In this document: positions 45,447 to 56,950 of the stretch, in pieces
How positions within the stretch are numbered: position 1 is the stretch's first letter
Layout of the letters: every line of letters begins with the position of its first letter
Origin: Erodium maritimum
Lineage: Eukaryota > Streptophyta > Magnoliopsida > Geraniales > Geraniaceae
Direction: 5' to 3'
Assembly: GCA_963921825.1 (NCBI GenBank)
Contig: OY997593.1
Span: 60,744,039-60,808,038, forward strand
DNA length: 64,000 nucleotides
Translations under genes and position numbers: made by a program
Notes under the pieces: model-generated
Seen by the model: only the letters and a program-made list of their open reading frames with translations
What the model was told of the DNA's origin: nothing
Database searches by the model: none

Positions 45447-45924
45447 GGTCGGATGTGCGAGGTCGAGTATATGCTTAGTTGAAGCGCACAAGGATTTTGA
45501 GGAGCATGCCACGTAGATAACTTGCACACACCCAAGCTTCTAAATCTCGGAATATCACGACGAGATTACGTCAAAATGGGACCAGCTATATCAGAAGTAG
45601 AATCGGTGGCAAAACTCGGTCAACTCACCGAGTCAATGGGTCAACCCATCGAGTTAATGGGCCAACTCAACAAAAAAGAGGTAAATGCTATTTTTTTTTT
45701 CAATTTTAACCTACTTAACACTTACCCAATAATATTTGAAGTTAGATCAAACTGGTGATTTCTTCTCACCTTTCCATTTTCTATTTTCTTGTTAGGGTTT
45801 GAAAATGAACTTCATTTCTTTTCTTCCATTTCACCAAAGGTATAACTTCTCTTTCATTTATTTTTACAAGCTTCCTTTCCTTCTCTTTATTGCATGATTC
45901 TTCTCTTTTTGGCATGTTAGGTTC
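45447..45924. other. Spacer holding the target site of the solo LTR
   Basis: No convincing gene. A short plus-strand frame, 45522-45758, contains three near-copies of an MGQ-type hexapeptide (ESMGQPIELMGQLN) from a tandem ~12-bp repeat at about 45615-45670. Confidence 0.4.
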
Positions 45925-46494
45925 TGTCACGCTCCAAATCCGGTTTTGACCGGACTCGAGACGTGAACTAAGGACAGTAATAAATAAAACGAATTTTTAA
46001 AAGAAATAACTTCTGAAACAATAAACCGAAACCACAAATCTGATAAAACGAGTCAACAACTCAAAAATTCAGTACTAACAATGTTTAATAAAAGTAGACA
46101 AGCACGTCACTAGACCATGCTAGCCTAAGACCCTCGCTAGCTCCCAAGCTCCGAGAATCCCGCTAGACCATATCCCGCTCAAGATTGTAGCACAAAAAGT
46201 AAGGGGGTGAGCTTTCACTCAGTAGGAAAAGTAGTTAAGGTGATGAGTATTCGCTCACCACCACGAGTAACCATCCAATTAGGGCATACTAACAAGGCAC
46301 AACAACTAACCACAAACACGGAATCACATAACCACAATCCTCAGTCACATGACTATAACCACACTTAATCATCTCACACGACCAATCACTAAGTAAGAAC
46401 ATACAGTGAAACAACCACACGTCCCGTACAACATTCCCCGAACTCCGACGGCTGTCCACAACCCGACTCAACCATATCGTACAGGACCACACAA

Positions 46495-46795
46495 CATCGG
46501 CCTAGATATCTTCCCGGGACACTCATCGGGGTACCAATCACGATACATCATATCAGATCACACAGCATCGGCCTAGATGTCTTCCTGGAACACACAACAT
46601 CGGGGTACGGATCACACCATTCTCGGCCTAGACACCCTACACCGGCATACCCCCTCGATGTAGGTATCATACCGGAACCACTCCCCGGGGGACCGCGTAC
46701 GTGGGACCGTGTACGTGGGACCACACCGTCGACCTAGATACCACCCTACACCGGCATACCCCCTCGGTGTAGGTATCATACCAGAATACACCTCA
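46495..46795. repeat. Irregular tandem repeats inside the solo LTR
   Basis: Blocks of CGGCCTAGAT(A/G)TCTTCC and CACCCTACACCGGCATACCC recur, the second with GTGTAGGTATCATACC after it (about 46636-46672 and 46742-46783). This region takes the place of the minisatellite found in the LTRs of the full-length relative. Confidence 0.7.
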
Positions 46796-47511
46796 TCTTG
46801 GAACATACATCAAGAGAGTCTCACACATCATAATGTCATAATTCAACCACGGCATACCAACCGAGCCAACTTACCACAACACATCACATCGGTCTATCAA
46901 TCACCCGATCATATCACAAACATTGGTTCACGTCATATCAAGCATGTCACACTTGCCAAAACATAACAACATACTACTCCGAGTATACCATATCATGATT
47001 CTCAATCTAATAACGGATAAACCACACATCAAGCTTCACAATCATAGATCATGACATTACAATCAACACACAAACCTAAGGGCTCGACATGGCCCACATG
47101 CATTTCTACAGCACGACAATTCCCAAACTTACGGCTCGACATGGCTCGTAAGCTATCCCTCATTTCACTTGTTCCTCACATCCTACATGAAATTCTATCA
47201 TTGAATCAAGTATTCGCAACCTATATGCATACTAGTAACTTTCCGCAATTAAACCGGTATTCGCTACTTTCCCTACCTCGATCGCTTTCCGAACGCTTAG
47301 TCACTTCACGATGTCCAAAAGTCTCATCCGCCGAGCTCGGGTCCAAAGTCTAGGATCACAAATTAATACGAGAATCAAGAGTAATTCACGATTGGTTTAA
47401 AGAGGAAAAGATTCCCAATTAACCCCAAAAGGGCTCGGTTATAGGTAACCGTCCCAATTACTCGAAATCCACCCAAGTAGGCCCAAAAGGCCCAACTCTG
47501 ACCCATCACGA

Positions 47512-47672
47512 TTCAGGTCACGGAGCCTTGACGGCTCTGCTACGGTGCAGGTCACGGAACCGTGACGCTCACCGTCACGGGCGAGGTCACAGAGTCGTGA
47601 GGTGTGCCGTCACGGTCTCCGTCATGGAGACGTGACGCACTCCGTCATGGTACCCGTCACGGATCCGTGACG
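47512..47672. repeat. Cluster of GTCACGG...CCGTGAC palindromes
   Basis: GTCACGG and CCGTGAC or one-base variants alternate about ten times in 160 bp, including GTCACGGATCCGTGAC at about 47656-47671, a perfect 16-bp palindrome. Similar palindromes occur in the leader of the gypsy element at 18568-18690. Confidence 0.85.
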
Positions 47673-48578
47673 GGTCTGACAGTTCCGTCCTTTTTCTTCC
47701 TCCAGCTTATTCTCCACGAAAACAAACCCGAAAGCACCATTTTTAACCATAAAAAACCTCCAAAACAGCACCATAAACCTCCACACTTCAATAATCCAAA
47801 TGAGTTTCATCAAAACCATATAAACCCAAGATATTTCATCATCTAAACCTAATTTTAAGCATCAATCAACTACTTCAACCTTAGAAGCTCATCATCAATG
47901 GAAACTCAACTAGTTTCAAGCTTTTTATAGCAAACCCACTAAGTAGAATTCAACCCAAACGAATTTAGATAGAGGATTTACCTTGAGAATGGAAAGAGGA
48001 TGAAGAAAAGCTAGGTTTGGAGAAGATTTGGGAAGAAAAACCACCAAAGGAGCTTCCTTTCTCCTTGCTTCTTCTTCAAGCTTCAATGGAAGCTCTTCCT
48101 TCTCTCCTCTCTTGGTGAAATTCGGCCAACACAACAAATGGTGAGAAATTGTGTCCCAAAATGCCTTAAAACCTAACCTTGAAAAGTCTAAAAATGCTCT
48201 TTCTAGTTTCTTCCTTCTCCTTAGCTCAAGTGGGGGCAAATGGGTCTTTCTAGACCCATTTCTCCTCCTCCAAACCTCCATGGACACATGTCCATATGGG
48301 GTCCACCTCTCTTTTTAAGAAAATTCAGCACATTAATTTAAATCCTTAAGACTCTTGATTTGACCGAAATTGACCCCGGATTGACTTTTTCACAATTACA
48401 ACCGTTTGAAAGGAAACGACCCAAATAAGCTAATCCTAACGACGGCTAAGCTTTTTGGGTTCCGGAAAGGTCCCGAATGACTCTCGGAGTCATCGGTTGA
48501 CTTTTCCGGCAAAAAGTCAACTTTCGTCAAAATTCACCAGTTCGACCGGGATCGACCGGGGGCGGTTCTTACAGGTTC

Positions 48579-49320
48579 ACTCCCAACAAATGAAAAAAAA
48601 ATAAGAGATGGAGAATGTTTTTTTTGGAATAGAAGCTAGGTTTATGTGTTTTGAAAAAGATGATGGGTTTATCTGGTTGCATGTAGACTATGTAGTATAA
48701 AATACAAATAAAATAAAGCTGAAATGTGGAAGCTCAATGGTTGCTTCACATGTCTTTATCATTTGTCTTTTTATCCTTGTTTTTCTCTTTAAAGTGGCTT
48801 AGTAATTGAGTTGAGGATGGACAATGCGTAAAAGTTGTTAGAATTTTGAAGTTATCCGCATTGTGGTCAACATGAGCTTATTCGATGAAGGAAAATACCA
48901 ATATAAATGGTGCAAATAAATAAGAGTCGAGTCATAATGTGGGAGAAAAGAAGAAAGTTCTTAAATAGGGAAAACCGAAGTTCAACAAGAAAATAATTTT
49001 GAGTATGGAAAGCCATTACTTTTAAGAAACTTTTGAAAAGCTTTTCTTTGTGAAAGACCTTACATGATAAGGGAGTGTCAGAAATAATCAAGTTTAGCAA
49101 CTATTGAAAGGGTGTGTCAAACCAAGAGAAAACGACGATAAGCTCTTTTAAGCTATTGATAATCATCAAAGTCAAAGGGTAAAGGGAAAAGCACCAATGA
49201 TCTATGTATACGTAAATTGAGGTCAATATAGTAAAATTGTAGGCTTTGACGGGTGCATCCTCTCTTGAGTATTAAGGAAACAAAGAAGTTCAAACTTAAT
49301 GTTATAGAGGTGGGACATAA
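48579..49320. other. Region without a clear gene; perhaps part of the gypsy relic
   Basis: No gene recognised. The part after about 48840 may be the eroded gag region of the pol relic that follows, since it has the same strand bias and coding-like patches, but no motif is strong enough to name. Confidence 0.4.
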
Positions 49321-49930
49321 ATGAAGATTGTGGATCCTCAGCCTATTTCTGTGGAAGTAGTAGCACGAGGTGTTATATTGAGGATTGGGGCATTGAATGA
49401 AGTAGAATATCTACTTATGTTACAGTTGAATGACTATGACATTTTTTTTGATGAGATAGAATTTCTTAGGTCAAGTTCAAGCCATCCCGATCTCGTATGC
49501 AAACACCATGTGGATAATGGATGGGACGTGGTTCGTCATTCTACTCGAGAGGAGAACTACAATAAGTAAGATGTTATTAGCTATGGAACTTAAGAATGAT
49601 ATCAATCATTGGGACCCTACTTTTGTTGTAGTCGTACGAGAAGATGAGGATATGGAGAAGGGGGAAATGTACCAGTCAAGATGGGAAGAATTTTTGAAGA
49701 ATTCAAGAAAGTGATGCATAGTGAAATACCTAAGAAGTTTTTCACCTAGACGGAATGTGGATCATGTGATTGAACTACAGTCAGGGTCAAATCCATTACC
49801 AGGAGTTCAATATCAAATGAGCCCTCCCAAATTGGAAGAGTTAAGGAAGTAGTTGAAGAATTTGTTACATGCATGTATATCAAACCTTTAAAAGATACGT
49901 ATGGTGCGTAAATCCCATTTGATCAGAAAT
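49321..49930 (+). pseudogene. Ty3/gypsy relic: protease to reverse transcriptase junction
   Basis: The plus strand reads VVARGVILRIGALNEVEYLL, LQLNDYDIFFDEIEFL, then after frame changes EDEDMEKGEMYQ, KKFFT-like, RNVDHVIELQSGSNPLPG, VQYQMSPPKLEELRK, a stop, and KNLLHACISNL/KPLKDTYGA. This is the stretch between the protease and the first reverse transcriptase motif of plant gypsy elements (VIELQPGSNP...YQMSPPELEELRKQL...GYIKPSKAPYGAP). Several frameshifts and stops. It ends abruptly near 49930, and no LTRs were found around it. It belongs to a different lineage from the element at 10580-22169. Confidence 0.8.
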
Positions 49931-49934
49931 GGGA

Positions 49935-50900
49935 TGAGTTTTTGTGGACGTGCATAAATTCTTTTAAAATATCATTAATTCTTTTTTATGTTTTACTTTT
50001 TTCGTTAATTTATACCCTAAACTTGGTCAAACCCCAAACCTTAAACTTACCTCTAAATCTCTACCTTAAGAACCGCCTATATCATCAATATCCCTAAGAA
50101 TCAAATCATCGATCAATTTAATGTACTCCACAAAACCCACAAATCAATTTCATCCTTTCTCCAAAATAATGAACCTAAATTTTTCTCTCAAACTCGTGGA
50201 CAGAAGAACAAAAAAAGAGGAAGAGAAAAAAAAACTCATACTATCCATATTTGTCAGTGGTTCTTCGATTTTTGCTCATAACCTACAACCCCACAACGAC
50301 ATGTCTTCGGATCCGAAAAACTCGAGTCTGGTGGCACCACAAACCCAATGAGGTCGATTTGTCAATCGTCCTAAATCCTATAAACCCCCAAATCATAGTC
50401 AAAACCCCCTGATCTCTGCGAACTCTAACCGAAGTTATAATCTTAACCCTTAAAACTTCCTACCACAACAGATTTGGAAGAACATTGGTAACCAATAAAG
50501 AGTAAAGAGAAGATACGCATGGGTTGTGTTAAAGTTATTGAAATAATAACACGATTAATTTGATTTTGGTAATAATTAGACTTGAAATAATAGTTAAAAT
50601 TGTTTAGGAAAAACACGGGATCTCGTCTTCTCTCCCCTCAAAAGACAACACCGAAACTACAGTTGTCACCACTAGTAGAACACCTTCTTCCCCTCCCCAT
50701 CCTCCTTTTTACCCTCTTGGGACTAATCCTTTCCCTCCGACGCAACCTCTTTCGGTGCATTGCTCTACTTTCTAGCCAACGTCATCCATCCTCGGTCCCC
50801 TCCCATTTGAGCCATTCACGACGACGAACGATTCTTTATCGGCCATCCATGGCAAAATGAGGGATTTCTCGCTAGCAGATGATGATGAATATTGAAGACA
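49935..50900. other. Region without a clear gene, possibly LINE 5' sequence
   Basis: Frames at 50121-50351 and 50600-50860 are short and Ser/Leu-rich without domains. The second directly precedes the recognisable LINE ORF1 and may be its eroded N-terminus. Confidence 0.35.
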
Positions 50901-50935
50901 TAGTGCTCATCGTCTCGTATGGATCGATTCTAGAA

Positions 50936-51590
50936 ATGAATGATACCCAATACCGCTATGCCCTGGTAAGGTGTCTCCTCTCCGACGTCTCTTGTACCCC
51001 GAAAACCCTTTGTGGGGTAATTGCGACGACATGAAAGGTGATGGGAATAGAGGTGCATCCCCTAACACGAGAGTTTGTGTTGTTCTTCTTCCCCTCTCGG
51101 GAACCTATGGAGAACATTCCCCACCGAGGATTGTGGTCCTTCAATGAATTCCCACTGGAGGTTATGCCTCTCCTACCATGCATGTAGTCAGACATAATAT
51201 AGTTCTAGTATATGGAGATTAACGTTCAGGCCTTCAACGTGCGGGGTACGAAAAGGAACACTCAGATTCAGTCCCTATTGGTGAACCCGTTGGGGTCGAA
51301 GGTCACCACGGCTCCGTGCCCGCTCCAAAAATGATGGAATGAGTTTTAGTGGCTCATAGTTCAACTAGATCTAGAGAGACTGCTCCAACGTCAAGTTTGG
51401 CTAGCATTTCCAAGATATCTCGAGCCTATTTGGGTCTACCTCCATTACGAGCGCCTCCCAAGCTTCTACTACCATTGTGGTCGTCTTACCCATCAGATCA
51501 AGGACTACCAAGCTCTCCTTCAAGGTGTGGGATGAGATGCGACTCGATTTTATTCGTCTCTTCCGGGCCCCATGAGGCTTGATATGGATG
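50936..51590 (+). pseudogene. LINE ORF1: DUF4283 and CCHC zinc-knuckle protein
   Basis: Frame pieces read YRYALVRCLLSDVS, VLFFFPSREPMENIPHRGLW and WSFNEFPLEVMPLL, a DUF4283-type RNA-binding domain, then the zinc knuckle region YERLPSFYYHCGRLTHQIKD. The first Cys of the knuckle (family FCY or FCF-x-CG) is Tyr here, and the last Cys is Tyr too. Several stops (about 51028, 51186, 51334) show it is dead. ORF1 normally coats the LINE RNA. Confidence 0.78.
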
Positions 51591-52429
51591 GATACTCAGA
51601 ATGAAATAGGAATTCCCTCAAGAACGACGAAAAATTGGGCGGGTGGCGTTTCTCCCAAAAGTGGTAGAGATGGGACCGAGATCCATGTTGCCCGAAAGTC
51701 TTCCCGGGTCTATGGCCCACTATCGAGCTTCCCTTTCTAAAAGAAACCCAATAGGAAGGATCCTTAATGATTTTTCCTTGACATGTATAATGAGTTTTTT
51801 TTGGGAGAAGACTCTAGGAGATGAGTGGGTGCATCGCGAATCGGATGGAGGGGAAGCCCATGCCTATAAGATATGTGACCTTAACATAGACCAGGAGGGT
51901 AAGGGGTGAGGAAGGGGAACTTCACCACCTCTTCCTCTAAACCATATCTCGTTGAAAGCGACCTCCCCTAATCACCCCACTCCTCTTTTCCCCCATACAT
52001 ATATACCACTATCAAGAGGGAAGCAAATTTGGAAGCATAATGAACTTCATCCCATCCCTCGGAGATAGCCCCCAAGAAAGAAAATGGCTGGAAGGATAGG
52101 GAAATGGAGAAGGCCATCCAGGAACACGTCCGTACAAACTGGTTAGAGAGAGCTTTGAAGTTGTCCAAACTATCCTTGATTCCGATCTCCCAAAGGGATG
52201 GTGAGGGGTACTCCACCCAAACGCGAGCTACCAAGAAGTCCAACCAAGAGCTATGAGACCTTAGAAAAGATGTGGGATAATAGAATGGAGTACTGCTTCA
52301 CATCACCTCGGGCCAATCTGCCTTGGCCTCTCCTCATCGAACGGAACATCCCCACATGTTCCAGAGGACACAACCATCCAACGAGCACTCGAGTCGACTC
52401 CCTCACTATCTTGTACAAAGCACATATGG

Positions 52430-53735
52430 TAGGTTGGTCTTGATCAAATCCACTCTTTCGGCCTTGCCGGTCTTCTTTATGTCCCTTTTCAGAGCTCCCA
52501 AGACTGTAATCAAAGAGCTAGAGTCTTGGAGGCGACGATTTTTGTGGCATGACAGGGCAAGGTGCAGGGTATTTTGCAAGGTCCGGTGGTCTACTGTTTG
52601 CCGGCCAAAGGCAGAGGGTGGTCTTGGTATCAGAGGCTTGAAGAAGGTGAATAACAACTTATTGGCCAAATGGTTTGGGCGCTGCGCTTCAGATAAAGAC
52701 TCTCTCTGGAAGCGGGTTCTTTGTGCCAAATATGGGTGGAATTTGACTGAATGGGATCTCACTACCCTTGATAATCCGGGGTCTTCCTTTCTGTTTAATG
52801 ATATTATGGCCTTATCTGACGACCCGACCTTTAGAGGACTTTTTGGCAATCAAAGTCTTCATTGGAGGGTTGGTTGTGGTGATCGAATCCGGTTCTGGCA
52901 GGACATCTGGATCGGTCCCGTGGCCCTTAGGTACCGTTTCCCACGCCTTTACCTCCTCTGCACGGGTAAGTGGTTACGGGTTGGCGAACTTTGGCATAAT
53001 GAAGCTTGGAGGATCGTTTATCGTCGCCGCTTCATTCACTCCTATGAAAGCGAAGACTCGGACTCACTTATGGCCTTGTTAGGTATGGATTGCCTCATAG
53101 CTGGTGAACCTGATAGGGTCGTTTGGTCACAAAGAGAGGCTGGTTTTTCCACTGCTACTGCTTATCTTCTCCTGACAGACTCTGATCCTGCACCTATTTC
53201 TTGGGCTGACTTCCTTTGGGTCAAGAACTTACCTCCCAAATATAGCTCGCTGGTTTGGTTACTTGCTCACAATGCAGTCCCTACCAAGTGTTTTTTGGAG
53301 GAACGGGGCCTATTTATTTCATTGCAGGAGATGCTTTGTAGCTTTTGTGCTAAATGTTTTGAGGACTCCCCACACCTGTTTCTGCATTGTGATTATTCTT
53401 GGACACTTTGGTCCATAGTCTACTGCTGGTGGTCTATTTTTTGGGTAATGCCGGAGAATTGTGTTTCCTCCCTCTCGATCTGGAGAAGCCTTGGCAAACG
53501 TAGTTGGTGGAAGTCTTGGGTGAAAGTGGCTTACCTTTCACTTTGGCATATTTGGTTGCAGAGAAATTCTGCAGTCTTTAGAAATCAGTTGGACCCTATT
53601 TCCACAATCTTTTTTAGGCTTCAGCTTCACAGTTTCAGCATTTGCAAGATGGCTGGTGACTTGGTCTTGGGGGCTAGCCTTTTTACTTGGCAATCCTCCC
53701 CGTCCTCTTGTTTGGTTTTATCTTCTAGGAGATAA
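52430..53735 (+). pseudogene. LINE ORF2 C-terminus: end of reverse transcriptase and zf-RVT domain
   Basis: An open frame of about 435 codons from LVLIKSTLSALPVFFMSLFR through ELESWRRRFLWHDRARC, GGLGIRGLKKVNNNLLAKWF and RIRFWQDIWIG to the zinc-binding domain FLWVKNLPPKYSSLVW, NAVPTKCFLEERG and CSFCAKCFEDSPHLFLHC, in which the Cys-Cys-His-Cys set is intact. It ends in a Ser-rich tail at TAG-TAA-like sequence near 53733. Catalytic reverse transcriptase motifs (YADD) are missing because of the upstream deletion. The frame is cleaner than in the nested LINE, so this copy may be younger. Confidence 0.88.
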
Positions 53736-53849
53736 TTTTTCTGGTTCGTTTTTATCTTTAGAAGGTTATTTGGGATTCTTTCCCCATGTTTTGTAATATG
53801 TAATTCCAAAACATCTTTTAATAAAGCCATCATTTATATATAAAAAAAA

Positions 53850-54305
53850 CATATGTAGGCCCAAGATGCATCCCAAACAACCTCGAGCTAATGATAAGAT
53901 GTGTCATTTGTTTTTTGATTTTATTGTTAAATTTGTTTGCCGTAGTTTCACGAGTCTAAAGCGCTGATACACCTCTCTACGTGAGACCCCAAACTATAGG
54001 TCTTTGGCCTTATTATATAGGATTGAATTGGCACATAATGAAATTTTTGCCACGTTTCATAGAATAAAAAAGAGTTAAACTTCTACATGGGCTGTATCAA
54101 AAACTTATGGTACAGTTAGGGTATTTGGGCCACGCCCATAGAGGTTTGGGGCCTTTCAGCCCAGGAGCACATAATTGGACGGTGGTACAGATGACGCCGT
54201 GACGGAGGAGATGTGGTACACAAACTCGATCGGCTAGAACCCTAAACCCAGATCAATACCCTGGATCTTATTCTCTCCTTCTTCTTCTTCTTCTTCGACG
54301 CTGCA
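53850..54305. promoter_or_regulatory. Promoter and 5' UTR region of the NFD6-like gene
   Basis: A (CTT)n run just before the start codon (about 54279-54297) is typical of plant 5' leaders. AAACCCTAAACCC-type sequence (CTAGAACCCTAAACCC at 54235-54248) resembles the telo-box seen in promoters of plant genes for ribosomal and organelle proteins. A possible TATA box, TTATATAGG, is at about 54013. Confidence 0.5.
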
Positions 54306-56009
54306 ATGGCTTCAGCTTGCAACAGATTCGTCAGCAGATCTTCACTCTCTTCGCTCAAATCCGCCGTGAAGTCGACGTCAGCTCGAACCAATCGATCTGC
54401 CGCCGGTTCGGCTCTTCCACGGTCTCCTCTTCCCGCCAAATCTTCCCCGTCGCCGCTTCGAAGCTTCTCCTTCTCGAGGTCTGTATCTCTATCTATGTCT
54501 CTGGTTAATGTTTAGGTCGTTTTGTTCTTTTCTAATATTTGTGTGTACTAACGTGTTTTGAGTTGATGGATAGGTGTCCGGCAGAGCTTGGTGGCGTGCA
54601 GTCACTGTTTCCGCTGCACAGCACGGTCGCGGCGGCGAGGCTGACGTCATGCCTGAGCACAACATCGAGGAGTTCCCGAGCGCTGTCACAGGGTACTCTC
54701 TGCTGCACCTCTCCCGACCTCTAATACATTTTGTTTCCTTACTGATTGTGAGTAGCTTTTGCTTCTCCCCCTTTTGCCTGACTTTTATTGAATTTTCATT
54801 TTCATTGCTTTTAATTGAACATTCTAGCATTGAGTTAATGGTTTATCTATGCATTCAAGGAAGTGAAGTGGTGTTCTGTTGGATAAGGCCTAAAAACTAA
54901 AATTGAAAATTGCTGGTGGAAGTAATGTCGACAAGATTGTAAAATCCTGCAATGTAGAAAAAACATAAAAGCAAAACTATGATTTGTTATGTTGCAAGTG
55001 TAATTGAGCTGCATAATCTGATGACAACAACATGATAATTTTAGGTTAGAACTTTGTATGCAGTTGGTTTAATTATACTATTCACCGTGGAAAAGAGTTC
55101 TTGAACATAAGACATATCTCCCTATTTCAGCTTATAACTAGAGTTCATTCCTTATTGGGTTTATGTTGTCTTCAGTATTTAGGGTTGTGTTAAACGGTGA
55201 ATCAAATATTTAATGTCCAGGAGCCATGGAATAAATTAGTAAGATGACTTGAATCTTTGTGTTGACAATGTAGGTAAAGACAATTTGCCTAGAATTTAGT
55301 TTATCTGATTTTAGATCCCAGCACTCCCTGTGTCTTTTTTAGGTATTATTTTCTGCTTGGTCACTAATTCACTCACTATTGCTCTTCTGCATCTCTCGCC
55401 TAAGAGTTCCCAAATAATTTCTCTTTTCACTGCCACTTGCTCTTCTCATATGTGTAAAATGCTTGTCGTCAATATTGGCATCCTTTTTGCCTTAGGCTCA
55501 ATTTCAACTTCTGGATGAGCAAGCTTGAAACTTTAAGTACCCCAGAGAAACACAAAAACCTATGTTTAAAATATGCTCACGGCTTGCTTCACAATGGAAC
55601 TGAATGTGGCTTATGGCCATGGGTAGGTCACCACTCTCATATCATGAACATCCTGAATATGTATGGTTTTATCTTTGGATTGACAATGTGTAGAGAGTAT
55701 TTGTCCATTTTTTTGTATATTTTCAGTGCTAACTGCAAGCATATAATTGACACCCTTTGAATGGGAAACATTTAAGCATTTTATACTTGTAGATGTAATA
55801 TTATATACACCAGAATAACATTCTCATTGGATTCCAGTAGTGTGCAATTTCATTGGCTTATTTGTGTGGACAGTAGCACTAAACAATCAAGTTATTGCAT
55901 AAGCCTATTATACAGCCAATATGTTGCACATTAACTGATGTATTTACTTAAATAGAATATTTGATGACTGAACTGCTACTTTTTCCCAGATGCAATTGAT
56001 GATACATGA
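54306..56009 (+). CDS. NFD6-like small mitochondrial protein, alternative C-termini
   Basis: Exon 1 (54306-54478) and exon 2 (from 54574) join in frame (AG|G). Residues 1-57 are rich in Ser, Arg, Ala and Lys with almost no acidic residue, as in mitochondrial presequences. Exon 2 encodes the family block RCPAELGGVQSLFPLHSTVA followed by AARLTSCLSTTSRSSRALSQ. I recognise this from plant proteins annotated as NUCLEAR FUSION DEFECTIVE 6-like; NFD6 is needed for polar nuclear fusion in Arabidopsis. Two ends are possible. If the intron after 54692 is spliced to 55990, the protein ends SQDAIDDT (103 residues, stop 56007-56009). If the donor is ignored, it ends GTLCCTSPDL (107 residues, stop 54722-54724). 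Both endings look like those I know from relatives. The molecular function is unknown. Confidence 0.82.
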
Positions 56010-56950
56010 GAGATGTATGTGGTTTCAGGAGGCGCCCCCATCATCTGTTTTTTTTCTTCATTTTTGTGTTACAATAGCAAACTTAATTGAAGTCCAGTTT
56101 TCTCATGACTAATGGTATACACATATAGATGTTATGTATAAGCAAATAACGTCAGTGACAATTTGACATCACATTTGTATGGAGGGTTATTGCTTTTGCA
56201 ACATAGTCAGTGCCCATATGTCTTTGAACTGTTTACTTAATGATCATTCATTTTAATTCTTACCAATATGAATATGTTTTATACTTGCATTGATTTCTGA
56301 TTGGAGTCTATTATTTTTGTACTAGAGCTTGGCCTGTCCGTCCCAAGGTGACTTACCCGACTGTCACCATTACGAAAAGTCAATTCTTCTTGGAAACAAA
56401 AAGGAGGTTTTGTAAGCAACTTGAAATATGTCCGAACATAAACTGAGTTTTATTTCGATTCTTCTCAGCTCAGCTGTAGCTTTCTGAAGACTTGTTTGTC
56501 ATTTCTTAACATTTTCTGTGACTGAGGGTGACATTTCCTCAACACCTAGTTTTTATCTTCCTTCTTTGGCTGTGGTCTCTGCTGGTACTTTTTTTTACAC
56601 TGTTTGAACCTCAGCAAAAAATAAATGTAACTATAATACCTGTCTGTAACTAGTCAATGTGATGTAAAATCAATCTTTGTAAACATTCTAGACCCGAACT
56701 GATTATATTAGAAAGGCCATTGTTGCACTTGCTTTAAACCATCAAAATCCTATTAGAAACACTCGGATGGTTGAATCTTAGCCGCACTTCTGGGTTTTTC
56801 AAGGAATAAACAAACAAAATTATAGTGGGTTCTAATTTACTATTTTTGATCATGAAGAGTTAAAGGAAGAGCCCTAAAATAGTTAATTAATCAATCTGAA
56901 GTCAGTGAAGGTTTTTATATATATATATACAGCTGAGCTGATTAAAAAAA
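56010..56950. other. 3' UTR and spacer after the NFD6-like gene
   Basis: Possible further untranslated exons of the gene above (a GT-rich donor AGGAGGCGCC region near 56030 and sequence near 56340) cannot be settled by eye. A short TA run lies at 56919-56930. No other gene seen. Confidence 0.4.

Larger units (their letters stand above)
45925..48573 (-). mobile_element. Solo LTR of a gypsy family related to the element at 10580-22169
   Basis: Starts TGTCACGCTCCAAATCCGG and ends GACCGGGGGCGGTTCTTACA, the same termini as the LTRs at 10580 and 19379, with a perfect 5-bp target duplication GGTTC (45920-45924 and 48574-48578). Further shared blocks include GAGCTTTCACTCA/GAGCGTTCGCTCA near the left end, GTTGACTTTTCC and GACGGCTAAGCTTTTTGG near the right. 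No internal region remains, so unequal recombination between two LTRs removed it. Orientation follows the related element. Confidence 0.93.
50936..53849 (+). mobile_element. LINE (L1-like) with internal deletion and poly(A) tail
   Basis: ORF1 (50936-51590) and the C-terminal part of ORF2 (52420-53735) lie only about 0.85 kb apart, so the endonuclease and most of the reverse transcriptase are missing. The 3' UTR ends with AATAAAGCCATC and TATATATAAAAAAAA (about 53832-53848). The exact 5' end and target duplication were not found. Confidence 0.8.

Noticed and set aside
52323-53735. A 470-codon host protein starting at 52323
   Set aside because: From about residue 37 on it is the C-terminal part of LINE ORF2; the first residues are chance sequence before it.
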